NCBI GenBank assembly: GCA_020722005.1
Contig: DYLP01000022.1
Span: 1 to 40,860 of the forward strand
From: Melioribacter roseus
Lineage (GTDB): Bacteria > Bacteroidota > Ignavibacteria > Ignavibacteriales > Melioribacteraceae
Length of the DNA stretch: 40,860 nucleotides
Direction of reading: 5' to 3'
A program made the position numbers and the translations under genes. Positions 18,701 through 25,817 of the stretch are shown here, piece by piece (positions within the stretch are counted from its first letter, which is position 1; every line of letters starts with the position of its first letter). The notes beneath the pieces were generated by a model. The model did not search any database and was not told the DNA's origin. It saw nothing but the letters and a program-made list of their open reading frames with translations.

Positions 18701-20942
18701 AATTATAAAATGCTCAAAATACAAATACAAAAATGATATTAGTCTTGATGTCGATATTCAAAATCGGCCGGGCGAACATACATTAATTTGTACTATCGAC
18801 TGTTATAATGAAATAGATGAATATGACGAATCAAGTAATGAAACGATAATAAAGTTTAACGTTATTCCCTCCGATATACGTTTGCTTTCAGGAAGCAACT
18901 TATATTCAGGCTGGCGGGATACAATTGTATTTTTAACTCCACCTTACATTGAAAACGGCAAATTGGAAATCCAGCTATCAGACAATAAAACGTTTCAGGG
19001 GGCGGAAAAATTTATTATTCCTTTTAGCAAGGTTACTACCAAATTTTCTATCCCAAAAAGTTTTATGAATAATAGAATATGGCTCAGATATAAAAATGAG
19101 AAAGATACGATCTGGTCAGAAATTTATTCAATAGCACCACAACGGTACGACTGGATATTTTCAGAACCTCTCGACACAACGGTAACGAAAATTCATGGAT
19201 TGACCTATGATGCCGGAACGAAGAGCTGGTCATTTATTAAAAAAGAAAAAACATTAAAACTAGTTTCGGCAGGGCAAACTGCGGGTAGCATTGCATCTTT
19301 GCAAATTGATAACGTTGAATGTTTCCCGACAACATATTTCTGGGGTATAGCAGCAGCTGTAATTGACACTGCAGAGCTGGACGTAATAGATACAAAATAT
19401 TTTCTTTATCCATCGTCGAGCTCTGCGGAAGAACTAATAAGATTCGTCGATACTCTGAGCGATAAATATTATGTTGCAATGGCAGTTTGCGACGATGGTT
19501 ATCAATCGGTTATCGGCTATAAAGGTGGAAAGCCCGTAAGGGACGCAATAAAAAAATTGGGCAGTAAATTGATCGACAGCGTCGGCTATCGTGATTCCTG
19601 GTGCCTGTTAGGAAAAAAGGGCGAAGGTCAAAGACAAATTTATGAAGCATATAAAAGCCAGTATAATGATCTGGCCTCAGTAGTAATAAATAAAAAAGTA
19701 CTTGCTAAGTCAGGATATATTATAACTCCTGATATCGGCAAGTATTCATGCATAAGAAAAATTTATTACAGTTCGAATTACAGTAATGATTTGTATGCGC
19801 TTTGCGAAAATTATAATTATTCAATAGATACTCTGACTGTAGATACGTCCTCTGACTATCGAAATCGTTTAACCAATAAATACTACCAAAGCATCAATTT
19901 CTTTATAAAAGCTAATGCTGGAGATAAAGATATTCCGATGTTTCAATATGTTGCCGCAGATGTAGTTCTACCGCCAGAATTGGTAACTAATTATGAGACT
20001 ATTTCTAAAAGTGAAGATACTGTCTATGTCGGAGAAAATATAATTCTCTCTTTTGAATTATTAAATGCAGGAGAAGAAACCGCACGTGATTTTGATATTA
20101 AGATTGTAGTCAACGGCAATGATGAATATATAATAAATATCGATAGCATTAATTCGTATGAAGCAAAAAAAATTACAGCCACAATTGACACCGACAATTA
20201 TTACGGAGCAGTTGAATATGAAATTATTATTGACCCCGAAAATAAAATTAAAGAATTCTATAAAGATAATAACATGGCGAAGGGTAAATTTTTTGTCAAG
20301 CAGGAGAATGCAAAACAGGATGTATATATTCGTATAGACGGCTATGAAATTTACGACGGCGATTATATATCGCAAACGCCACTGATAGATATCGAGTTAT
20401 TTGACTATTCACACCGAAAACTAAGCGATACTTCATATATGAAAATATTCTTAAACGGGCAACGTGTAAATTATACGGGGAAAAACGTTCAATATAATTT
20501 CAGTGACAATAACCCTAAAATCAAAGTGACTTTTAATCCCACTTTGTTTGATGGTGAATACATTCTCGAAGTATTTGTTTATGATTTTTATAGCGATACA
20601 ACGAAACTTATAAAATCTTTGCGTTTCAAAATCGATAAAAAACCGCGAGTGCTGGATGTTTATAATTATCCAAATCCATTCGAGAGCGAGACTTACTTTA
20701 CATTTCGTTTAACACAAATTCCAGACGAGTTAAAGATCAAAATATTTACAGTTGCAGGACGTTTGATCAAAGAGATTGTTATCGATAGAAGTTCATTGAA
20801 ATACGACTTGAATAGAATCCTGTGGGATGGATATGACAATGACGGCAATATGCCTGCCAATGGCATTTATCTCTATAAAGTTATTTTGAATTATGGTGGC
20901 AAAATAGTTTCTGCATTAAATAAACTAGCAATATTAAGATAA
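15795..20942 (+). CDS. PorU-like C25 cysteine peptidase with CARDB, ILEI-like and sorting domains
   Basis: Very large secreted protein (1715 residues). It has a signal peptide (1-19) and an N-terminal beta-rich pro-region to about 540. A gingipain-type C25 domain (about 545-915) follows, with catalytic His778 in YIGHSGT and Cys810 in DFGCSTGKF, 32 residues apart as in gingipains. Next come a CARDB-like domain (about 925-1030), an ILEI/FAM3-like domain (about 1157-1278, with CDDG at 1232-1235 and LGSK...YRDSWCLLGKKG), a second CARDB-like domain (about 1395-1500), and a FlgD-like/T9SS sorting domain from NYPNPF (about 1624) to the end. In T9SS, PorU removes sorting domains and transfers cargo to anionic LPS; other C25 peptidases are cargo. 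The chain is much longer than Porphyromonas PorU (about 1150), so a separate surface peptidase is possible. GAGGCAGG lies before the ATG. Confidence 0.85.
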   Translation: MKRHSFIFILLLPFSIFSQTDYNYYDTTITYSDEDLLTSLDESKPGAPSLKNITVFIALKSPGESVSEVKTQILEFSRTNLFNINPAIKRLNDSVITYHNLKRVYDEYITGSDFYPSTITKYVGNVYLSGKYYAALEVSLQQYEWKSNTIKTFNKVKITVKTKIQGITEDTITSNRSRWYNYGVNYLKFKVGQEGIYRIYYNDLLNMGVNMTSIQSNKIQIYNYGLPIPIYVNDNNDGKFDEGDYIEFYSDINRNHDDYKKIVAEGEDYIDYMNRYTDTTIIWLAFESEEVMRIKPVYIRNSEITDTVDYSLRKIHYEEDNLLWYYDAVEPRTQLPFWQEHKVWTWRALGSNSKFSLNLNLNNLIQEKGIKAEVRLISNSSDVKTESHKAYISLNDSEHSDTLSFNYRQTVNLKANFKRVNPSDNKLTIATLPTKASFHQSLIDWIDIEYYSRNYIEKQEKIIIDENISQGIKAIKINSTSINENLIAYKIEPEFSKMELIKSGNDSYYFVDSISPGNIYLITSESNIQKPIFCGERKFRNLSEESVADYIILTQKDLLESAEEYNFFLEKNYGISVKVVLSDEIYDNYSFGYPFPEAIKEFLKETCSNNINSPPEYLLIIGDANYDYKNKLKSSISIKKKNIFPTYGFPVSDNWFVIWNDSIPIPQIAVGRIPAVNNEQVRFYLEKHRRYLLKPYDSWNKSFMFFSGGDPSKPEQLLALKNANDNVFRMFINNPPIEGKGAHFYKTINPFSNFSNMTPDSVRIIIEEGAVLISYIGHSGTLTWDNGILSVNDLMNKYENRYPLITDFGCSTGKFAEPDIISFAEEFINNNLDGQAIAYFANSSWGYLSTSLNFPPLFYNYFLDDSLISIGKIFNDAKKKLIENSGLNDVVKVFCYCSHLFGDPIIKIRLPQKPDFVIGSESFLFPEKIIKDNQKNITVNLVYYNFGKSIEDSYSVKVEHIYNNVSETKIIKCSKYKYKNDISLDVDIQNRPGEHTLICTIDCYNEIDEYDESSNETIIKFNVIPSDIRLLSGSNLYSGWRDTIVFLTPPYIENGKLEIQLSDNKTFQGAEKFIIPFSKVTTKFSIPKSFMNNRIWLRYKNEKDTIWSEIYSIAPQRYDWIFSEPLDTTVTKIHGLTYDAGTKSWSFIKKEKTLKLVSAGQTAGSIASLQIDNVECFPTTYFWGIAAAVIDTAELDVIDTKYFLYPSSSSAEELIRFVDTLSDKYYVAMAVCDDGYQSVIGYKGGKPVRDAIKKLGSKLIDSVGYRDSWCLLGKKGEGQRQIYEAYKSQYNDLASVVINKKVLAKSGYIITPDIGKYSCIRKIYYSSNYSNDLYALCENYNYSIDTLTVDTSSDYRNRLTNKYYQSINFFIKANAGDKDIPMFQYVAADVVLPPELVTNYETISKSEDTVYVGENIILSFELLNAGEETARDFDIKIVVNGNDEYIINIDSINSYEAKKITATIDTDNYYGAVEYEIIIDPENKIKEFYKDNNMAKGKFFVKQENAKQDVYIRIDGYEIYDGDYISQTPLIDIELFDYSHRKLSDTSYMKIFLNGQRVNYTGKNVQYNFSDNNPKIKVTFNPTLFDGEYILEVFVYDFYSDTTKLIKSLRFKIDKKPRVLDVYNYPNPFESETYFTFRLTQIPDELKIKIFTVAGRLIKEIVIDRSSLKYDLNRILWDGYDNDGNMPANGIYLYKVILNYGGKIVSALNKLAILR

Positions 20943-20982
20943 TTTAACATCTCAAATCTTCTCCAATAACTCCATTTATTCT

Positions 20983-20990
20983 TATCTTTG
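20983..20990 (+). promoter_or_regulatory. Probable -7 box for the CMD-rdgB pair
   Basis: TATCTTTG is an exact match to the Bacteroidetes -7 consensus TAnnTTTG. It lies 41 bases behind the end of the PorU-like gene and 22 bases before the ATG of the CMD-like gene. Its position argues that this ATG (21012), not a TTG inside the box at 20988, is the true start. Confidence 0.5.
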
Positions 20991-21011
20991 CAGCAAAAAA
21001 GTGGAGAAACT

Positions 21012-21377
21012 ATGAATTCTTCTGTAGAAGATTTTAAGAAATATCGAAGCAAGATGAACGAAAGAATTCTGAACTCGGGATTCAGAGACTTTAATAAATT
21101 TTTCGCGCTCGACAACAAGGCATATTACAAAGGAGCACTCGACGCGAAAACAAAGGAATTGATGGGACTTGTTGCTTCAATGGTGCTGAGATGTAACGAT
21201 TGCATTCTGTACCATATCGACAGGTCGATCGAAGAAGGTGCTACAGAACAGGAACTTTACGAAACATTTAATATCGCTTTGATTGTAGGTGGTTCGATCG
21301 TAATACCACATCTCCGTTATGCCGTCGAAAAAATGGATGAAATTTTTGAAGCTAACAAAAAAGAGGAACCAAAGTAA
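21012..21377 (+). CDS. Carboxymuconolactone decarboxylase/AhpD-like protein
   Basis: The 121-residue all-helical protein has the AhpD/CMD signature: E49, then CNDC (C61, C64) and His68 in CNDCILYH, followed by GATEQELYETFNIALIVGGS. The CxxC-x3-H arrangement is that of the redox-active AhpD-like branch, in which the cysteine pair acts in peroxide or disulfide chemistry, rather than true muconolactone decarboxylases. ATG 21012 is chosen because GTGGAG lies six bases upstream and the -7-like box immediately precedes it. rdgB begins one base after the stop, so they form an operon. Substrate is unknown; a cytoplasmic antioxidant role is plausible. Confidence 0.85.
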   Translation: MNSSVEDFKKYRSKMNERILNSGFRDFNKFFALDNKAYYKGALDAKTKELMGLVASMVLRCNDCILYHIDRSIEEGATEQELYETFNIALIVGGSIVIPHLRYAVEKMDEIFEANKKEEPK

Positions 21378-21378
21378 T

Positions 21379-21966
21379 ATGAAGATTATCTTCGCTACTC
21401 AGAATCAAGGTAAAAGTAAAGAAGTGAAAAATATTTTAAATGGCAATAAGCTGGAAATATATTCGTTATATGATCTGGGAAACAACATTGATATTGAAGA
21501 AACAGGAACGACATTTAAAGAAAATGCTCTTATTAAGGCAAAGACAGTATACGATATTTATAAAGTACCTGTAATAGCCGACGATTCAGGAATTGAAATA
21601 GAACAACTCGAGGGGCGCCCGGGAGTTTATTCTGCCAGATATGCCGGTGACAATTGCACCTATGACGACAATAATAAAAAAGTATTGAAGGAACTGGAAG
21701 ATAAACCCGAACCTCACATTGCCCGGTTTATCTGCCATGCTATTTATTACGACGGTAAAAATATACTCGAAGCAATAGGTGAACTGAAAGGCATTATAAC
21801 AAAAACTGCCGCAGGTGAACACGGATTCGGTTATGACCCTATCTTTATACCCGATGGATACAATAAGACATTGGCTGAATTCGAATTAGATGAGAAAAAC
21901 AAAATAAGCCATCGCTCTATGGCATTCAGAATTTTGAAAGAGAAAATCCTGAAACTAAAGGATTAA
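21379..21966 (+). CDS. rdgB: XTP/dITP diphosphatase (RdgB/HAM1)
   Basis: Hydrolyses non-canonical purine triphosphates (dITP, XTP) to monophosphates and so keeps them out of DNA. The 195-residue product has every family block: ATQNQGKSKEV at the N-terminus, IADDSGIEIEQLEGRPG with the catalytic Asp, YSARYAG, GFGYDPIF and SHRSMAF. ATG 21379 is preferred over an in-frame ATG at 21319, which lies inside the upstream gene and would add 20 basic residues before the conserved start. The upstream stop is one base away. The stop codon abuts the stop of the convergent menG gene with no intervening base. Confidence 0.95.
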   Translation: MKIIFATQNQGKSKEVKNILNGNKLEIYSLYDLGNNIDIEETGTTFKENALIKAKTVYDIYKVPVIADDSGIEIEQLEGRPGVYSARYAGDNCTYDDNNKKVLKELEDKPEPHIARFICHAIYYDGKNILEAIGELKGIITKTAAGEHGFGYDPIFIPDGYNKTLAEFELDEKNKISHRSMAFRILKEKILKLKD

Positions 21967-22659
21967 TTATTTCTCGGCTATTACTACCTGTACCAATCCG
22001 AAGGAGAGTGAATATTTTGATATTTTATCGAATCCGGAATTCTTTAAAAGTTTGACAAGGTCGATATTTCTATCGAATTCACCTACTGATTCAGGTAAAT
22101 AATGATAAGCTTCCGAATCGCGCGAAATTATTCTGCCAATAGCCGGCAGTATTTTGTTAAAGTAGAATAGATAGATGCCCCGTATAAGTTTGTTTGCCGG
22201 TAGGCGGAATTCGAGTATTGTTACTTTTCCACCTTCTTTTAATACTCGTCTGAAGGAGTCGAATCCTTTTCGGATATCGTAAAAATTTCGTACACCGAAA
22301 GCGACGGTTATGTTTGTAAAAGTATTGTCTTTGAATGGCAGTTCTTCGGCAATGCATTGAACTATACGACCTTTAATCCATTCCGACTTTTCTTCGAAAT
22401 GTGAAAGCATATTTAGAGATAAATCGCCACCAAAAATATTGCGCACGCCTTTTTTATAAGCTGTTATTGCAAAATCACCTGTACCGCAAGCCATATCCAG
22501 CAAAATACTTTCACTATTCAGCGAACTAAGTTCTATTGCTTTTCGTCTCCAATAGTAATCCACACCCGCACTCAAAAAGTGATTGAGGAAATCATACTTG
22601 GGCGAAATTGTGTCAAATATTCTTTTGACCTTTTCTTTCTTATTTATATCGGCTTTCAT
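21967..22659 (-). CDS. menG: Demethylmenaquinone methyltransferase (UbiE/MenG)
   Basis: SAM-dependent C-methylase completing menaquinone synthesis. The 230-residue product (from ATG 22659) shows IFDTISPKYDFLNHFLSAG at the N-terminus, SAM motif I LDMACGTGDF at about 54-63, GGDLS for motif II, VAFGVRNF and LKEGGKVTILEF, and the C-terminal YLPESVGEF block that separates UbiE/MenG from other methylases. A longer frame to ATG 22728 would run into the divergent neighbour and adds a non-conserved segment, so it is rejected. No ubiquinone genes are seen, so the menaquinone role is preferred. The quinone would feed the respiratory chain that multiheme cytochromes use. Promoter sequences would have to lie inside the neighbouring gene. 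Confidence 0.93.
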   Translation of the reverse strand: MKADINKKEKVKRIFDTISPKYDFLNHFLSAGVDYYWRRKAIELSSLNSESILLDMACGTGDFAITAYKKGVRNIFGGDLSLNMLSHFEEKSEWIKGRIVQCIAEELPFKDNTFTNITVAFGVRNFYDIRKGFDSFRRVLKEGGKVTILEFRLPANKLIRGIYLFYFNKILPAIGRIISRDSEAYHYLPESVGEFDRNIDLVKLLKNSGFDKISKYSLSFGLVQVVIAEK

Positions 22660-22706
22660 TTCTACGTTGTTCTCGTTAAATTGACTTATAAAAATAGGAA
22701 TAAAAG

Positions 22707-23036
22707 ATGGATAAATATATAAACGCAATTAAGAAACGAGTCTGTTCAATTTGTGCAGATTCGGACGAGGATGGTTTTTGTACTTTAACGGATTACGAAA
22801 AATGCGCCGTCGAAATATTTCTACCAAAAATTGTTAACATCATTCATGAATCAAACTATAAAGAAAATATTAATTTGCTATATCAGGAACTGAAAGAAAA
22901 AGTGTGTGCAGAATGTAAAGCCAGAACACAAAACGGTAACTGTTATTTAAGAAGAGATTCTAACTGTTCATTGGATAGATATTTCAGTCTGATTGTGGAT
23001 ACCATTCAACGTGTCGATGCAGGTTTTATGTTTTGA
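22707..23036 (+). CDS. Small protein with two identical-spacing four-cysteine motifs
   Basis: The 109-residue product is not assigned to a named family here. It is an internal duplication: VCSIC...C...C at C13, C16, C25 and C33, and VCAEC...C...C at C67, C70, C79 and C87, both with the spacing C-x2-C-x8-C-x7-C. Each is followed by a helix (EIFLPKIVNII and DRYFSLIVDTI) of similar pattern. Four cysteines per unit suggest zinc or an iron-sulfur cluster. No signal peptide is present. It is squeezed between menG and ksgA on the opposite strand, with its last 31 bases overlapping ksgA, and starts 48 bases from the menG start. ATG 22707 has a purine-rich AATAAAAG stretch but no strong ribosome binding site. 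The strict duplication makes a chance frame very unlikely. Confidence 0.8.
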   Translation: MDKYINAIKKRVCSICADSDEDGFCTLTDYEKCAVEIFLPKIVNIIHESNYKENINLLYQELKEKVCAECKARTQNGNCYLRRDSNCSLDRYFSLIVDTIQRVDAGFMF

Positions 23037-23803
23037 ATAAAATTATACAATTTCAAAAACCCCTCCGTCGATAGCTCTTCGGCTCTTTTAGACAAAAGAT
23101 CCCCGAGGTTGTTAAAATCAATATCTTTGAACATACTGTTGCCAAGCGAATTTTTCAGTGTTTTTCTTCTTTTCCCAAAAGCAGCTTTAACAATATCGAT
23201 AAATAATCGATCATCAAAATTTTCAGGTATTTTTTTATTGAAAGTAATTTTGATTATTGCGGAAAATACTTTCGGTTTTGGATAGAATACATTCGGGGAT
23301 ATTTTGAAACATAATTTTACTTCTGAAAAAAAATTTATAATAACGCTTAAAATACCATAGTCTTTTGTACCAGGAGAAGAGAGAATGCGTTTTGCAACTT
23401 CGTATTGAACCATTAGCAGTGCATCTGCGATCGATTCTCTTTCTTCTATTAATTTGAATAAGATTGGGGATGTAATATTGTAAGGAATATTTCCTATTAT
23501 TCTCAGTTTGCCATCCGTTGCTTTTAGTTCGTGCAAAGACAAAGTAAGAAAATTCTGGTTGATTATTTTTGCCAGCGAGAATTTTTCACTAAGCGCGTCA
23601 ATTACTCTTCTATCAATTTCTACTATAGTTAGACTATTTGTTTTGTTGTATAATTTTTCTGTCAGAGCTCCTCTTCCTGGACCAATTTCTAAGATATTAT
23701 CGCCTTCCTTTATATCGAACTCGTCGATTATTTTATCTATAATATTTTCGTCCCTCAGGTAGTTCTGTCCAAACCTTTTTAAAGGACGCGGATTTTGTTC
23801 CAT
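23006..23803 (-). CDS. rsmA: 16S rRNA (adenine(1518)-N6/adenine(1519)-N6)-dimethyltransferase
   Basis: KsgA/RsmA dimethylates two adjacent adenines near the 3' end of 16S rRNA during 30S maturation. The 265-residue product has the family start RFGQNYLRD, the SAM motif EIGPGRGALTEKL at 39-51, VEIDRR, the catalytic loop NIPYN at 105-109, and the C-terminal VKAAFGKRRKTLKNSL helix. It is full length. The last 31 bases overlap the convergent small Cys-motif gene. The start is ATG 23803, divergent from the GT2 gene across 76 bases. It shares its ribosome-assembly role with rsgA elsewhere in this window but is not linked to it. Confidence 0.96.
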   Translation of the reverse strand: MEQNPRPLKRFGQNYLRDENIIDKIIDEFDIKEGDNILEIGPGRGALTEKLYNKTNSLTIVEIDRRVIDALSEKFSLAKIINQNFLTLSLHELKATDGKLRIIGNIPYNITSPILFKLIEERESIADALLMVQYEVAKRILSSPGTKDYGILSVIINFFSEVKLCFKISPNVFYPKPKVFSAIIKITFNKKIPENFDDRLFIDIVKAAFGKRRKTLKNSLGNSMFKDIDFNNLGDLLSKRAEELSTEGFLKLYNFIQNIKPASTR

Positions 23804-23851
23804 GCTTGCTTCCGATTTATTTAATAATTTTCAATAGACAAATATTCAGAT

Positions 23852-23859
23852 TATATTTG
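23852..23859 (+). promoter_or_regulatory. Possible -7 box for the GT2 gene
   Basis: TATATTTG is an exact TAnnTTTG match 21 bases before the GT2 start codon, in the 76-base region divergent from rsmA. The implied leader is very short, which fits the absence of a Shine-Dalgarno sequence before that ATG. Confidence 0.4.
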
Positions 23860-23879
23860 ATATCAAAACTTAACAAAAT

Positions 23880-24968
23880 ATGTTCGAAATAATATTCTTG
23901 GTATCGTTGTCGTTTTATTTTGCCGAGCTGGTAATCTTTACAATTGGAGTACGAAAGGAGTGCCCTAAAAATTATGACGAACTACCTCCGATTACCGTAA
24001 TTGTAGCGGCAAGAAATGAAGAAGATAACATTATACCGTGTCTGCAAGCGCTCGATAAGTTGATATATCCTGACGATAAAATTGAAATTATAATAGTTAA
24101 CGATCATTCGACGGACAATACTGGAAATCTTATTGCAAATTTTATTGAAGGTAAAAATAAGTTCAAGTCAATAATTCCGAAGGAACAGATTGGGCATCTC
24201 AAGGGCAAAACGAATGCTCTTGCTAATGGCGTAAAAATTGCACGAGGGGAAATAATTCTAACAACCGATGCCGATTGCATAGTTTCGCCTACATGGGCAG
24301 AAACAATGGCTCGATATTACGACAGGGAGACGGGATTTGTCGGAGGTATTACCACACAAAAGGATGATACGATCTTTCAAGGTATGCAGGCAATCGATTT
24401 TGTATATCTTCTCACAATAGCCTCAGGAGCACAAAATCTGGGCAAACCTTTGAGTTGTATCGGTAATAATATGTCGTATCGTAAGCAGGCATATCTCGAT
24501 GCCGGAGGTTATGAAGGAATTCCTTTTTCCATTACTGAAGATTTTAATTTATTACGAGCTATTGACCGGTTGAATAAGTACAAAATTAAATATCCGCTTG
24601 ACCCTGGGGCGCTCGTAGTTTCGAAACCTTTGCCCGACTGGAAATCGATCTACTGGCAGAAAAAAAGATGGGGCGTCGGCGGCATGGAGAGCGATTTAAT
24701 TGGTTATCTCGTTTTTGTATGGGGATATTTGACCCATGCTTCAATTTTGCTTTCGCCTTTTTTCTTCTCGGCTAATGTTTTGTATTTGATTATCTTTAAG
24801 CTCGCTGCCGACTACTTTTTTATTTACCCTGTATACAAAAAACTGAAACTCAAGCTAAATATTATTCACTTTCTGGCTTTTGAAGTCTATCTTTCTTTTT
24901 ATGTTGTATTACTTCCCTTTATTGTACTACCCAATAGAAAAATCAAATGGAAAGGCAGAACATATTGA
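23880..24968 (+). CDS. GT2-family membrane glycosyltransferase
   Basis: The 362-residue product has an N-terminal membrane helix (about 3-23), a GT-A domain with VIVAARNEEDNI, VNDHSTD (74-79 region) and DAD at 130-132, then TED (219-221) as the likely catalytic base region and QKKRW at 260-264, the Q/RxxRW-type motif of processive GT2 enzymes. Two or three C-terminal membrane helices follow (about 272-350). The arrangement is like the hyaluronan/poly-N-acetylglucosamine synthase group and many membrane GT2 enzymes, so extrusion or lipid glycosylation at the inner membrane is likely. No ribosome binding site precedes ATG. The TGA overlaps the next gene's ATG. The exact product is unknown. Confidence 0.85.
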   Translation: MFEIIFLVSLSFYFAELVIFTIGVRKECPKNYDELPPITVIVAARNEEDNIIPCLQALDKLIYPDDKIEIIIVNDHSTDNTGNLIANFIEGKNKFKSIIPKEQIGHLKGKTNALANGVKIARGEIILTTDADCIVSPTWAETMARYYDRETGFVGGITTQKDDTIFQGMQAIDFVYLLTIASGAQNLGKPLSCIGNNMSYRKQAYLDAGGYEGIPFSITEDFNLLRAIDRLNKYKIKYPLDPGALVVSKPLPDWKSIYWQKKRWGVGGMESDLIGYLVFVWGYLTHASILLSPFFFSANVLYLIIFKLAADYFFIYPVYKKLKLKLNIIHFLAFEVYLSFYVVLLPFIVLPNRKIKWKGRTY

Positions 24969-25816
24969 TGATTAATCGTGAAAATATTATGAAGGAAATT
25001 ATTCCCGTAGTTCTATTAATTTTTGTAAATCTTTCATTAAAAGCTCAAGAAAATTTTCTGTTGTTTCCGTCTGAACTGAACGTTCAACCTTTTACTGCAA
25101 ATATACTGGAACCAAAACTCGGATTTCTCTTTCACACAACAAACAACGAACTACGTCTTGATATTGGTAATTCAGTTGATTTAGTAAGATGGGGTAGCGG
25201 TATGGAAAATTTTTCCGTAGGTGCCGACCTCTTTACTTTTACTCTTTTAAGAAGTGAATCCGATTTTCATTTTCCGGTTGACGCTATCGATTATCTCTTC
25301 GGAATAAACGCTTCATGGAAAGCTCGTCGTGGATTCAACAGCTACGGACTCCGTTTCCGTCTCAGTCACATCAGTGCCCATTTCGTGGACGGTCATTATG
25401 ATTGGCAAACTAATGACTGGCGCGAAGGTAGAAAACCTCGTGTATACAGCAGGGAGTTTATTGAGTTAATGCCGTTCTATAACATTAATTCACTGAGACT
25501 ATACGCAGGTTTTAGTTATCTTTTTCACGTCGACCCCAGTTATATTGGGAAAGATAATTATCAATTCGGTTTCGATTATTTTTACGACGGTTTTTTTAAG
25601 ACGAATTTATATCCCTTTATTGCGTATGATTTCAAATTGCAACATATCAATAAATATTCATCTACACATAATTTTATGGCAGGATTAAAATTTGGAAAAA
25701 GTAACGGTAAGGGCATAAGTTTGTATCTAAATTATTTTTCGGGTAATAATTTCCACGGAGAATACTTTGACAGTAGAGAAAATTATTTTTCTTTAGGATT
25801 TAATCTGGATTTATAA
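24968..25816 (+). CDS. DUF1207-like outer-membrane protein
   Basis: The product is 282 residues from ATG 24968, which overlaps the upstream TGA (TGATG). An in-frame ATG at 24989 gives a shorter, cleaner signal peptide (MKEIIPVVLL to SLKAQ) and is nearly as likely; ATG 24947 lies deeper in the GT2 gene. After the signal, LFPSELNVQPFTANILEPKLG, the GLRFRLSHISAHFVDG segment and strands ending in FNLDL resemble DUF1207 outer-membrane proteins, by memory of the pattern. The final Leu and strand periodicity suggest a barrel. It sits in a three-gene set with GT2 upstream and an M50 protease one base downstream. Function is unknown. Confidence 0.65.
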   Translation: MINRENIMKEIIPVVLLIFVNLSLKAQENFLLFPSELNVQPFTANILEPKLGFLFHTTNNELRLDIGNSVDLVRWGSGMENFSVGADLFTFTLLRSESDFHFPVDAIDYLFGINASWKARRGFNSYGLRFRLSHISAHFVDGHYDWQTNDWREGRKPRVYSREFIELMPFYNINSLRLYAGFSYLFHVDPSYIGKDNYQFGFDYFYDGFFKTNLYPFIAYDFKLQHINKYSSTHNFMAGLKFGKSNGKGISLYLNYFSGNNFHGEYFDSRENYFSLGFNLDL

Positions 25817-25817
25817 A

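Noticed and set aside
21319-21966. Upstream start of rdgB at ATG 21319.
   Set aside because: It lies inside the CMD-like gene and adds 20 basic residues before the universally conserved N-terminus.
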